DNA from: Brevibacillus invocatus | GTDB lineage: Bacteria; Bacillota; Bacilli; Brevibacillales; Brevibacillaceae | DNA length: 64,000 bases | Reading direction: 5' to 3' | NCBI RefSeq assembly: GCF_003710915.1 | Contig: NZ_RHHR01000010.1 | Location: forward strand, 398,214 to 462,213 | Shown: positions 17,220 to 25,107 of the stretch, piece after piece | Layout: each line of letters opens with the position of its first letter | Position numbering within the stretch: the first letter of the stretch is position 1 | Notes under the pieces: generated by a model | The model's database searches: none | Seen by the model: the letters and a program-made list of their open reading frames with translations, nothing else | Told to the model about the DNA's origin: nothing | Made by a program: the position numbers and the translations under genes

Positions 17220-17735
17220 ATGTCTGAAGTGATTGTGTTCAAAGGAGCTGTCTCCTTCCCCATTACCCTGGATCCTACCGTCTGGATTTTTGACGATCGG
17301 AAAATTGACTTGAGCACCTATACAGGTGAAGGCGATTCTGCTGATTCCGGAAAAGCCAAGTACCTGAAGGGCACCGGAGCCCAGTGGGATAAAGAGCTTG
17401 CAGAAGGCGCCCAGCTGCCGTCAGAGAGGCCAACCAGTCTGGTAGAAGCACGAAAAGCGCTGGAAGGTGACTACGGGATGCGTCTTGATCCGTTCATCAC
17501 GAACGCTCAACCGTTGCCTGAAGCTACGCATGTCCGTCTTCATCGAGAAAACCAGGAGCCTATTACGTTGACAATTGCAGAAGCGAGAAACGCAATCCTG
17601 CAATTTTCACGTGACGGGAAACCAATCCGTGAGAACGGACCCGTCTATTTTTATCTGCCTGAAATGCTGCTTGCCAAGGAAGCTCCAATCGAAGGGATCA
17701 CGATCATCGAGTTCGTCCAAAATCCTGAGAGCTAA
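17220..17735 (+). CDS. Conserved hypothetical protein
   Basis: A 171-residue soluble, acidic protein I do not recognise. It begins MSEVIVFKGAVSFPITLDP with VWIFDDRKIDL next, a beta-rich start, and ends with a short helix and PIEGITIIEFVQ. No signal peptide, membrane helix or catalytic motif is evident. ATG follows GGAGGAATACCTC. A terminator at 17753-17792 is shared with the converging sda gene. Confidence 0.7.
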   Translation: MSEVIVFKGAVSFPITLDPTVWIFDDRKIDLSTYTGEGDSADSGKAKYLKGTGAQWDKELAEGAQLPSERPTSLVEARKALEGDYGMRLDPFITNAQPLPEATHVRLHRENQEPITLTIAEARNAILQFSRDGKPIRENGPVYFYLPEMLLAKEAPIEGITIIEFVQNPES

Positions 17736-17752
17736 TTGCCAATACAGTATGG

Positions 17753-17792
17753 AAAAAAGCCATCCTTTTGATTCAATCGGATGGCTTTTTTA
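17753..17792. terminator. Bidirectional terminator between the hypothetical gene and sda
   Basis: AAAAAAGCCATCC pairs with GGATGGCTTTTTT around a 13-base loop. Confidence 0.85.
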
Positions 17793-17832
17793 CGTCTCAT
17801 TTTCCGCTTTCTATGAACAATCAAGCATGCAA

Positions 17833-17970
17833 TCAAGCACTCGCTTTGGAAATTCGTATGTTACGTTGTTTCAATTCCTGGCTCAGTAGTTCAATAAAAG
17901 CAGCATCTAGTTGAAGGTCGATAGCACGATGATATACCTCTATCAACATTTGATCGCTCATGTATTTCAC
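17833..17970 (-). CDS. sda: Sda, checkpoint inhibitor of sporulation histidine kinase
   Basis: A 45-residue protein. MKYMSDQMLIEVYHRAIDL and AFIELLSQELKQR align along their length with B. subtilis Sda (MRKLSDELLIESYFKA), forming the helical hairpin that blocks KinA/KinB autophosphorylation. The GTG at 17968-17970 is chosen from that alignment and a GGAGGTGA upstream; an internal ATG would lose the N-terminal residues. In B. subtilis sda transcription depends on DnaA, and a cluster of DnaA-box-like sites lies 70-180 bp upstream here. Confidence 0.85.
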   Translation of the reverse strand: MKYMSDQMLIEVYHRAIDLQLDAAFIELLSQELKQRNIRISKASA

Positions 17971-18038
17971 CCTTGCTCACCTCCAGCTTTCTGATGAACC
18001 CATTTTATCAAAAGCTTGTACATCGAACAATCGTTCCT

Positions 18039-18147
18039 CTATCCACAAGCCTTGTGGACATCGTGTGGGTATCTTGTGGGCAAACTGTGCGCAAGTTCCG
18101 AAAACCCATTTGCCTCTATGTGAATATCCAAATCGAAGATATCCACA
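18039..18147. promoter_or_regulatory. DnaA-box cluster upstream of sda
   Basis: Against TTATCCACA: CTATCCACA at 18039 and ATATCCACA at 18139 on the plus strand (8/9 each), and on the minus strand ATGTCCACA (18053-18061), ATACCCACA (18064-18072) and TTGCCCACA (18075-18083), 7/9 each, with a weaker TTGCGCACA at 18086-18094. The four minus-strand boxes start exactly 11 bp apart. This fits DnaA control of sda known in B. subtilis. Confidence 0.7.
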
Positions 18148-18205
18148 ATTACTCGATTTTTGTCGAAAGAAAAATATTCCTCACTACGGTTTTTCGTACA
18201 AAAAT

Positions 18206-18239
18206 GAAAAAAGGCCTTCCCAAAAGAAGGCCTTTTTTC
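18206..18239 (-). terminator. Terminator of rocD
   Basis: AAAAAAGGCCTTC-CCAAAA-GAAGGCCTTTTTT, just after the rocD stop. Confidence 0.9.
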
Positions 18240-18254
18240 ATGTCTCACTCCTAT

Positions 18255-19466
18255 TTACGGTTGTGCAATCTCGGTAACATGCAAAATTTGTTTGATCCGC
18301 TCGATTGCCCAGTCCAGCTCTTCTTTGCTGATGACAAGTGGTGGAGCAAAACGAATGGTCGTTTCATGGGTTTCCTTGCAGAGCAGACCCAGCTCTTTCA
18401 GCTTTTCGCAGTATGGTCGCGCAGCTGTCGACAATTCCAGGCCAATGAATAATCCCCGACCACGAATATCCTGAATCAATGGATTTTGGATTTCCTCTAA
18501 TTTCTCCTTGAAATAAGCCCCAAGCTCCAGAGATCGTTGTACCAAGCCCTCGTCTTCCAATACGTCCATCGCCGCCACAGCAACCGCACATGCCAACGGA
18601 TTACCGCCAAATGTGGAACCGTGCGAGCCTGGTTCGAAAACATTGAGAACTTCCTTGTCAGCCGCAACAGCAGAAATCGGGAGCACGCCGCCACCCAGGG
18701 CCTTGCCCATGATGTACATATCAGGCTTGACACCTTCCCAGTCGCTGGCAAACAGCTTTCCTGTTCGTCCAAATCCGGTTTGGATCTCGTCGCTTACCAG
18801 AAGGACATTGTTTTCTTTACATACATCATACGCTGCTTTCAGGAAGCCCTCAGGAGGCATGATGATCCCTGCTTCTCCTTGGATGGGTTCAAGCATAAAG
18901 GCAGCGGTATTTGGAGTAATGGCTTGTTTCAGTGCATCAATGTCTCCGTATGGAATGATCTTGAATCCTGGAGTAAAGGGACCAAAGCCGCGGCGATATT
19001 CTTCCGCTGAAGAGAAGGAAGTGACCGTGACCGTACGACCGTGAAAGTTACCTTCGCAGACAATGATTTCAGCTTTATCCGCCTCTACCTTCTTCACGTC
19101 ATAGGCCCATCGCCGCACTGCTTTTATCGCGGTCTCTACCGCTTCAGCCCCTGTGTTCATCGGCAAAATCATGTCTTTGCCGGTTAAGGCTGACAGTTTT
19201 TCGTAAAAGATACCCAGCTGATCGTTGTAGAAGGCACGCGAAGTGAGTGTCACCTTGTCCGCTTGATCCTTCAGTGCAGCGATGATGCGCGGGTGACGAT
19301 GTCCCTGGTTCAGTGCAGAGTATGCGCTTAGCATGTCCAGATATTTGTTGCCTTCCGGATCGTATACCCATACTCCCTCGGCACGATTAATCACAATCGG
19401 GAGTGGATGATAGTTATGCGCTCCGAATTTTTCCGTTTGCTCAATCACTGCTTTTGTATGTGTCAT
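18255..19466 (-). CDS. rocD: Ornithine aminotransferase
   Basis: A 403-residue class III PLP aminotransferase converting ornithine and 2-oxoglutarate to glutamate semialdehyde and glutamate in arginine/ornithine catabolism. [19 protein letters not shown], the [12 protein letters not shown] loop, and PLP lysine K255 in [10 protein letters not shown] are diagnostic of OAT. The start MTHTKAV has AAGGAGG upstream. A sigma-54 -24/-12 promoter lies 44-59 bp before it and the RocR-like activator is divergent, the arrangement expected of a roc gene. The rest of the roc pathway (rocA, rocF) is not in the window. Confidence 0.93.
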   Translation of the reverse strand: MTHTKAVIEQTEKFGAHNYHPLPIVINRAEGVWVYDPEGNKYLDMLSAYSALNQGHRHPRIIAALKDQADKVTLTSRAFYNDQLGIFYEKLSALTGKDMILPMNTGAEAVETAIKAVRRWAYDVKKVEADKAEIIVCEGNFHGRTVTVTSFSSAEEYRRGFGPFTPGFKIIPYGDIDALKQAITPNTAAFMLEPIQGEAGIIMPPEGFLKAAYDVCKENNVLLVSDEIQTGFGRTGKLFASDWEGVKPDMYIMGKALGGGVLPISAVAADKEVLNVFEPGSHGSTFGGNPLACAVAVAAMDVLEDEGLVQRSLELGAYFKEKLEEIQNPLIQDIRGRGLFIGLELSTAARPYCEKLKELGLLCKETHETTIRFAPPLVISKEELDWAIERIKQILHVTEIAQP

Positions 19467-19509
19467 ATTGACGACCTCCTTCAAAATGGACACTTTCCTT
19501 ACTGAGTAG

Positions 19510-19525
19510 AGCAAGAATGATGCCA
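19510..19525 (-). promoter_or_regulatory. Sigma-54 (SigL) promoter of rocD
   Basis: TGGCAT-CATTC-TTGCT on the minus strand has GG and GC ten bases apart, as the consensus TGGCAC-N5-TTGCW requires; one base of the -24 differs. It lies 44-59 bp upstream of the rocD ATG. Confidence 0.75.
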
Positions 19526-19599
19526 ACACGACAACCAGTGCTGCAATAGGAATCCCCTACAAAAACGCAAAATTTTTTTACTTCTATCCATGCTGCCAT

Positions 19600-19614
19600 T
19601 TTTTGCTGCAAAAA
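19600..19614. promoter_or_regulatory. Palindrome upstream of rocD, candidate RocR-binding site
   Basis: TTTTTGC-T-GCAAAAA is a perfect 15-base inverted repeat, 75-90 bp upstream of the sigma-54 promoter, a usual place for an enhancer. RocR sites in B. subtilis also contain TGCAAAA half-sites in dyads, though arranged differently. Confidence 0.45.
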
Positions 19615-19720
19615 TCCTTGGCACATTTCGCAACTATGCTATGATTAAGCTATAAGAAAACCTCTATCTATCGGGGCCTTCGTCAGGCCACTCCCCCGTA
19701 ACTTTTGAGGTAGAAAGCTG

Positions 19721-21148
19721 GTGATTCCCATGTCATCTCCCCTGCAACACCACGGACCGGATACGTTGCTTCGGATGTACGAGCATATCCTGAATGAAAT
19801 CAACGAGGGTGTCCATATCATCGATCGTAACGGCACAACGATCCTTTACAACCGCAAAATGATGGAGTTGGAAGCGATGACGGCTCAGGATGTGTTGAAT
19901 AAACCTTTGTCAGAGGTATTCGTCTTTCCTGAGGGTCAAGCGAGTACATTGCTCACTTGCTTGCAAACGGGCAAGAGTATCCGCAATACCAAACAAACGT
20001 ACTTCAATGGAAAGCGCAAAGAAATCACGACAATCAACCATACCCTCCCCATCGTCGAGAATGGACAGGTGATCGGAGCTGTCGAAATCGCCAACGACAT
20101 CACGAAAATGGAACGGTTGATTCGTGAAAATCTCCAGGAAAAAAACGGCGCACGCTATACATTTGCTGATATCGTTGGCAACAGTTTGTCACTGCGAGAA
20201 GTAGTGGCAAATGCCAGCCGTGCAGCCCGTACCTCATCCTCAGTTCTGGTGGTCGGCGAGACAGGAGCGGGCAAGGAATTGTTTGTGCAAAGCATCCACA
20301 ATGCCAGTCACCGTGCTTCCCGACCTTTTATCTCGCAAAACTGTGCTGCCCTGCCGGACACCCTGATCGAGGGACTGCTATTCGGGACTGCACGTGGTGC
20401 GTTTACAGGAGCTATAGAGCGTCCCGGTCTTTTTGAACAGGCAGAAGCTGGCACACTTTTCTTGGATGAGATCAACGCGCTTAGTATGCCTCTCCAGGCC
20501 AAATTGTTACGTGCTTTGCAGGAGAAGACCATTCGACGCATCGGCGATACCAAAGACCGCGCGATCGATGTCCGAATCATAGCAGCATTGAACGAAGATC
20601 CGATCGAGGCCATCGCCAATCAGCATTTGCGAAAAGATCTTTACTACCGCCTGGGCGTGGTCACCTTGTTCATCCCACCGCTTCGCGAACGGTTGGAGGA
20701 TGTTCCGGTTCTTGTGGAGCATTTTATTCAAAAGTACAATCCGTTGTTTCAAATGGAAGTCACGGGTGTCAGTGAAGATGCGATGGCCTTTTTCATGCAG
20801 CACGACTGGCCGGGCAACATCCGTGAGCTGCAGCACTTGATCGAGGGTGCGATGAATTTGATGGGTGAGGAAACGCTGATTACGCTCGAGCATTTACCCT
20901 TGCACTTTTTGGGTCGATCACCAGCCGTAAACGTGAACAACACTGTCAGTCACACCCCATCTATTTCAACTCCGCCTTCGGGACAGCCACTCAAGGAGGT
21001 CATGGAGGATTTTGAAACCTCCTACATCCAACAGACTGTTACCAAGCACAATGGCAATATCTCCAGAGCGGCGAAGGAGCTGCAAATCAGCAGACAAAGC
21101 TTGCAGTACCGATTGAAAAAATTGGGAATCCGCAATCCCAACGATTAG
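19721..21148 (+). CDS. rocR: RocR-like sigma-54-dependent activator
   Basis: A 475-residue enhancer-binding protein. Residues about 18-130 form a PAS-type sensor domain (NEINEGVHIIDRNGTTILYN); the AAA+ domain (about 150-385) has Walker A GETGAGKE, the sigma-54-contacting GAFTGA, and Walker B GTLFLDEI; the C-terminus is a Fis helix-turn-helix (NISRAAKELQISRQSLQYRL). It has no receiver domain, like RocR, BkdR and AcoR. It is divergent from rocD, which carries a sigma-54 promoter. The GTG at 19721 is used; the ATG nine bases on is an alternative. Confidence 0.9.
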   Translation: MIPMSSPLQHHGPDTLLRMYEHILNEINEGVHIIDRNGTTILYNRKMMELEAMTAQDVLNKPLSEVFVFPEGQASTLLTCLQTGKSIRNTKQTYFNGKRKEITTINHTLPIVENGQVIGAVEIANDITKMERLIRENLQEKNGARYTFADIVGNSLSLREVVANASRAARTSSSVLVVGETGAGKELFVQSIHNASHRASRPFISQNCAALPDTLIEGLLFGTARGAFTGAIERPGLFEQAEAGTLFLDEINALSMPLQAKLLRALQEKTIRRIGDTKDRAIDVRIIAALNEDPIEAIANQHLRKDLYYRLGVVTLFIPPLRERLEDVPVLVEHFIQKYNPLFQMEVTGVSEDAMAFFMQHDWPGNIRELQHLIEGAMNLMGEETLITLEHLPLHFLGRSPAVNVNNTVSHTPSISTPPSGQPLKEVMEDFETSYIQQTVTKHNGNISRAAKELQISRQSLQYRLKKLGIRNPND

Positions 21149-21162
21149 TGTAAAGGTAAAAA

Positions 21163-21210
21163 AGAAAAGCTTGTGACGCCCTTCGAGGAGCGCACAAGCT
21201 TTTCTTTCTT
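21163..21210 (+). terminator. Terminator of rocR
   Basis: AGAAAAGCTTGTG pairs with CACAAGCTTTTCT around a 17-base loop; T-rich sequence follows. Confidence 0.8.
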
Positions 21211-21226
21211 TTCGTCATGTTGAGTC

Positions 21227-21334
21227 CTATATGGAGATACTTACAATTTCTGTGACTACAACCATCGCAAATACGGCAAATCCCAGGGAACTCGTAACTA
21301 GCAGCATGAGCTTCAGTTTTTTCATATCTTCCAT
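21227..21334 (-). CDS. Possible 35-residue single-helix membrane peptide
   Basis: The minus strand encodes MEDMKKLKLMLLVTSSLGFA followed by a valine-rich stretch and a short polar tail, that is, a Lys-rich N-terminus and one hydrophobic helix. An AGAGAGGG Shine-Dalgarno sequence lies ten bases before the ATG. It lies between the rocR terminator and the 3' end of an MFS gene read in the same direction. Not recognised; it may be a chance frame. Confidence 0.4.
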   Translation of the reverse strand: MEDMKKLKLMLLVTSSLGFAVFAMVVVTEIVSISI

Positions 21335-21420
21335 GAAATGGTCCCTCTCTTTCCTGCGCCAAACGTCTATACCGTTATATACGTTTGACTACAGAAAAAT
21401 GTTTCAGGTCGCTCAAGTTT

Positions 21421-22638
21421 TCATAAATTTGCCATCTTTGTACAATCCTTTTCCATCTCATTGGTATCCTGCTCCATCTGATACAGCTTCCAGGCAACAA
21501 TCAGACCGACCAAGAGACAAATGCTCCATGGCATCCACGGCATGGCCATCTCTCTGCCCAGGTCGTACACCCAGCCGCCGACAATCTGTCCGACGGAACC
21601 TCCAATGGCAACCGAGTAACCATTAAAGCCATAGTAGGCACCTACCAGCTCTTTTGGCGCAAATCTCGGTACCATCTCCACCAGGTTGGGAACAGAAATC
21701 ATCGTTCCTAATGCGTAAAGGAACACGTTGATGAGCATGAGCCATAGTGATTGGGTAAAAGTAAGCATGAACAGTCCGATGCCCATGACCAGTGTACCGA
21801 TCCCAATCAAGGTAAGTCTTTGCTGATAGCCGTCCAGCCACCGCGTGACCTGCATTTGCAGCACGATGACGGAAATGGAAACCGTCGACAGGACGACACC
21901 TACGTAAAATTTATCATGCATCACATCCTCGACAAATCGAGGGATCGTCAGGAAGATCTGCATGTTCAGATAATAGTAGCCCATCAAAATAATCGTAAAG
22001 CGTACAAAGCGTTTGTCTTTGATGACATGCGACATGCTCTCCCAAACGCTGTATCGGGTGTTCTTCGCTGCAATCGGTGGCAGTAGAAAGAACAACACGA
22101 GTCCGCAAAGGGCGAAAATACCCCCTGCAAACAAAGAAAGGTACGTAAAGTCGACCGCTGCCAGCGCAGTACCCACCAGTTGGGAGCCGACGACACCGAT
22201 ATTACCCAATACATTGCGGAAAGCGAATACTTCCTTGCGCACGGAATCAGGTGTATGCACAGCAAATGCGGCCGATACTGCCGGGTCAAAGAGAGAACCC
22301 CCAAGACCTGATAAAATAGCAGCGACAAAGAAATGCCACGTCTCGGTGCAATACGCAAACATGGCAAAACCAACGGCACGTACAAGCATGCCGATGACCA
22401 TCGTGCCCTTGTAGCCAAATAAATCTGCCATCGCTCCGCCCAAAAAGGCGAATCCTTGCTGTGAAAATTGCCTGACACTTAATACCAAGGCAGCCATTGC
22501 CAAGGTCCAACCGATGCTCCCGGTCAAATGTAATGTGAGATACGGGATTAACGCATAAAAGCCTAGATTCATCATGAAGGAGGTGGATAACAGCAGCTTT
22601 ACAGCTAGCGGTGTCTCCCTCCATGTTTCGCTCTTCAT
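21421..22638 (-). CDS. MFS transporter (drug:H+ antiporter type)
   Basis: A 405-residue protein with about twelve helices. The loop between helices 2 and 3 has GGAMADLFGYKGTMVIG, the MFS motif A; helix 5 region FRNVLGNIGVVGSQLVG fits the antiporter motif C. Substrate is unknown. ATG follows GAGAGAGG. It is divergent from a LysR-type regulator gene, which probably controls it. Confidence 0.85.
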   Translation of the reverse strand: MKSETWRETPLAVKLLLSTSFMMNLGFYALIPYLTLHLTGSIGWTLAMAALVLSVRQFSQQGFAFLGGAMADLFGYKGTMVIGMLVRAVGFAMFAYCTETWHFFVAAILSGLGGSLFDPAVSAAFAVHTPDSVRKEVFAFRNVLGNIGVVGSQLVGTALAAVDFTYLSLFAGGIFALCGLVLFFLLPPIAAKNTRYSVWESMSHVIKDKRFVRFTIILMGYYYLNMQIFLTIPRFVEDVMHDKFYVGVVLSTVSISVIVLQMQVTRWLDGYQQRLTLIGIGTLVMGIGLFMLTFTQSLWLMLINVFLYALGTMISVPNLVEMVPRFAPKELVGAYYGFNGYSVAIGGSVGQIVGGWVYDLGREMAMPWMPWSICLLVGLIVAWKLYQMEQDTNEMEKDCTKMANL

Positions 22639-22737
22639 GTCCTGTACGCCTCTCTCTCATATCTCCCGATTGATTTAGGGATACTCCCAGCTTAAAGAAC
22701 AAGGTATACTTTGAGAAACGAACAAAATTGGTTATGG

Positions 22738-22756
22738 TTATCAAATATTTAGATAA
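22738..22756. promoter_or_regulatory. Candidate LysR-type operator
   Basis: TTATC-AAATATTTA-GATAA, an inverted repeat in AT-rich sequence between the divergent MFS and lysR genes, 16 bp before the lysR start. Confidence 0.45.
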
Positions 22757-22771
22757 GAGGGATTTTCCAGT

Positions 22772-23653
22772 ATGGACTTCGAACAACTACGCGCTTTTTA
22801 TACATTGGCTCAAACCAAAAACTTCACGAAAGCAGCAGAAATCCTGCATCTCGTACAATCAACGGTCACGATGCGTATCAAACAATTAGAGGAAAAAGTG
22901 GGAAAACCCCTCTTTGTTCGTGATAAACGAAGTGTCGAAATCACACAAGCGGGCTTAACACTATTGCCGTATGCCGAACGAATCCTGCAATTATCGCATG
23001 AAGCCTTAAATGAGGTCGCATCCTTGCATCCTTATGAAGACTACTTGTCCGTAGGCAGCCTGAATTCAATCTGGACCTCCATTCTCGAACCGATTTTAAA
23101 GGAATATCACTTCCGCTATCCGTCGATCGCTCTCAGCACAAAAACGGGCCGATCTTCCGATGTGATTCAATACCTGCTCGATAATGTCATCCAGATCGGC
23201 ATCGTCTATGTCCCGCCGTCCTTGCCGAACTTCGACGTTATTCCCACGTGGGAAGACGAAGTGGTCCTGGTGTGCGACCCGAAGAGTACTTTTGCCGAGA
23301 CTAATACCGTCGATGCGAGCGAGCTTCGCCACCTGCCCATCCTGTACATGAGCTGGGGACCTCCATTTAATGAATGGATCCGACAAACCCTGCCGCGCAA
23401 TTACGTCCCACGCCTCAATGTAGACAAAGCGGAGCTGGCGATCGATCTGGTCAAGGAAGGGTTGGGTGTGAGCCTCTTGACTCGTTCTACCGTCAAGGCT
23501 GATCTTGCCGCCGGGACACTCAAGGAACTGATCATCACGGGCAACAAACCGCCAAAACGTTCTGCCTACATCGTATTGCCTCGCGATAAAAAGAACAAGC
23601 CCAGCGTAGAAAAATGGCTGGGCTTGATGAAAGAATTCGGCTATCACACATAG
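22772..23653 (+). CDS. LysR-type transcriptional regulator
   Basis: A 293-residue regulator. Residues 1-60 form the winged HTH (FYTLAQTKNFTKAAEILHL and STVTMRIKQLEEKVGKPLF); residues about 90-290 form the periplasmic-binding-protein-like effector domain. CysL/CbbR-like proteins share this layout; the ligand is not predictable. The neighbour transporter on the other strand is the likely target. A terminator follows at 23682. Confidence 0.87.
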   Translation: MDFEQLRAFYTLAQTKNFTKAAEILHLVQSTVTMRIKQLEEKVGKPLFVRDKRSVEITQAGLTLLPYAERILQLSHEALNEVASLHPYEDYLSVGSLNSIWTSILEPILKEYHFRYPSIALSTKTGRSSDVIQYLLDNVIQIGIVYVPPSLPNFDVIPTWEDEVVLVCDPKSTFAETNTVDASELRHLPILYMSWGPPFNEWIRQTLPRNYVPRLNVDKAELAIDLVKEGLGVSLLTRSTVKADLAAGTLKELIITGNKPPKRSAYIVLPRDKKNKPSVEKWLGLMKEFGYHT

Positions 23654-23660
23654 CCATGAT

Positions 23661-24162
23661 CTACCGAGTTGTTTCTAGTGGAGAGACGATCGCAGGTCGT
23701 CTCTTTTCCCATCGCTGGTAAGTAATACGAGCTCCAAAATAGAGAACCATGGAAAGACAAAAGCCAGTCAGTATATCACTCAGGTAATGAACCCCCAGAT
23801 ACACACGGCTCGCAGCCAATAAGAAGACCAGCGCGATCGCAACTGGCTGAATGAGCGACGACCAGCTTTTTTCCTACCAGCAGAGTGAGAAAGATCGTAA
23901 GCGCTTCTGACCGATACCCCTTGAAAAAACAAACGATCACCACGATGATTCCCAGAGGAGCCAGTGCACTCGCACCTCCCAAAAAGGTGAGTGCACTCAG
24001 AAAAGTCGTGATCCAATCCGCACGTATGACTTCCATCCATTCAAATGCGAGGCGGTCTGCTGCGGTTAGTGCACTGCTGATATGTAAACCAAGCATCAAA
24101 ATAGATAAAACAGCAAAGATACCGAGCTGTAACGGCTGCACAAAATTTTTAGTTTCGCTCAT
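23661..24162 (-). pseudogene. PAP2-family phosphatase, internally deleted and frameshifted
   Basis: The first frame starts at an ATG that overlaps the stop of the upstream gene (ATGA) and encodes three hydrophobic helices up to IFLTLLVGKK. It then reads into nonsense and stops at 23776. Shifted by one base, the sequence continues LIQPVAIALVFLLAASR and VYLGVHYLSDILTGF, which is motif C3 (SRxxxxxHxxxD) of PAP2 phosphatases and runs to a TAG at 23661. The stretch between, which should hold K-x6-RP and PSGH, is missing, about 35 codons. So this looks like an old gene broken by a deletion at about 23855-23870; a sequencing error would not explain the lost motifs. Confidence 0.75.
23682..23707 (+). 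terminator. Terminator of the lysR gene
   Basis: AGAGACGA-TCGCAGG-TCGTCTCTTTT; it lies inside the 3' end of the PAP2 remnant. Confidence 0.65.
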
Positions 24163-24611
24163 AAACAAACCTCTTTCTCCATCAATGAACGCAGGGATGC
24201 TGCAAAACGCTGATCATCCTCACGCGTACGGGCAGCAGGCCCACGTGTTCTTCCTCCCCCTCTGCGATATCGGGCTTTTTCATTGCGCTCCTCCAGATGG
24301 AACTCGATTCGGTCTGGATCAAAAATCATGCCGTGCGGTGTCAGAGAAAACGCCTTTTTACCCAAAATGAGTGCAGCAAGACCGATATCCTGCGTGACGA
24401 CGATATCCCCTACTCTGGTCTCGTTCGCTACCTTCATGTCGACCGCCTGCTGACCAGCGTCTACTACCGTATGGTTTTCCCCATGCAATTGATGATTGAA
24501 GCTCGCGTATGTCAAACATCTCCAGTTCAATTCCGCACTCAGTGCTTGTGCGATCGCCAGTGCCTGGCGAGGGCAAGCATCTGCATCGATCAAGATGCGA
24601 CGTTCTTTCAT
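24159..24611 (-). CDS. YaiI/YqxD family protein (DUF188)
   Basis: A 150-residue protein of the NYN/PIN-like superfamily. ILIDADACPRQALAIA at the N-terminus, QQAVDMKVANETRVGDIVVT and the tail motif TRGPAARTREDDQRF are the conserved blocks of DUF188, with Asp residues fitting a metal-dependent nuclease-like site. The start MKERR is set by AGGAAAGGGTGG. Its stop overlaps the start of the PAP2 remnant, indicating a former two-gene operon. Confidence 0.88.
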   Translation of the reverse strand: MKERRILIDADACPRQALAIAQALSAELNWRCLTYASFNHQLHGENHTVVDAGQQAVDMKVANETRVGDIVVTQDIGLAALILGKKAFSLTPHGMIFDPDRIEFHLEERNEKARYRRGGGRTRGPAARTREDDQRFAASLRSLMEKEVCL

Positions 24612-24684
24612 GGGCATCCACCCTTTCCTGCGCTTTTCTCTCCCCAATCCGTCTCCATTTTTGATATGATGGGAATGGAGAGGA

Positions 24685-25011
24685 GTGAACGAACCATTGC
24701 GTTACCAATTTATACAAGATGAACGACTTGGCATTTCGCTGCCCATGCTCCATTTGGACTGGGACGACTATTCGAGCGAAGAGCGAGCTGACATACTCTT
24801 GGAGTGGGAGGAAATTCGAGCAACCATTCCAGATCGCATCCTCCAATTGGAAGTGATCATCATTGAAAAAACCAAGCAAATGTCAGAAGAGGAAAATTTC
24901 CTACGCTCTTGCGAATTAAACAGCGAAATCCATGAATTGGCCAGTCTCATAAATGATCTTAATATATGGTTCCGAGTACAGCAAGATCACGACACCAAAG
25001 TGCACCAATGA
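24685..25011 (+). CDS. Hypothetical protein
   Basis: About 108 residues, acidic, helical, with no export signal. The middle (EERADILLEWEEIRATIPDR) and the C-terminal half (SELNSEIHELASLINDLN-like) suggest coiled-coil helices. Start is uncertain: GTG at 24685 or TTG at about 24697 (reading LRYQFIQDE), both near GGAGAGGAG. I do not recognise the family. A terminator at 25041 is shared with the converging protease gene. Confidence 0.6.
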   Translation: MNEPLRYQFIQDERLGISLPMLHLDWDDYSSEERADILLEWEEIRATIPDRILQLEVIIIEKTKQMSEEENFLRSCELNSEIHELASLINDLNIWFRVQQDHDTKVHQ

Positions 25012-25040
25012 TCTTCCTATGAACCAGCAGTTGGCGAATT

Positions 25041-25078
25041 GAAAAAGACATTCAAACAACGTTTGAATGTCTTTTTCG
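25041..25078. terminator. Bidirectional terminator before the subtilase gene
   Basis: GAAAAAGACATTCAAAC-AAC-GTTTGAATGTCTTTTTC, a near-perfect 17-base-pair hairpin. Confidence 0.85.
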
Positions 25079-25107
25079 CTTTGGTCCCTCGACCACGTCA
25101 CACGATT

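Noticed and set aside
19546..19559. TAGGAATCCCCTA before rocD as a regulon site
   Set aside because: Arms are out of register and shorter than at sqr and cydA.
19618..19636. TTGGCACATTTCGCAA on the plus strand as a sigma-54 promoter for rocR
   Set aside because: GG and GC are 8 rather than 10 bases apart, which abolishes sigma-54 recognition.
19665..19700. Similarity to the S-box core (GGCCTGACGAAGGCC) on the minus strand
   Set aside because: The rest of the aptamer (kink-turn, P1, P4) is missing; only a short hairpin is shared.
22676..22690. TAGGGATACTCCCAG before the MFS gene as a fourth regulon palindrome
   Set aside because: Only the inner GGGA/TCCC is symmetric and the outer bases do not match; likely chance.
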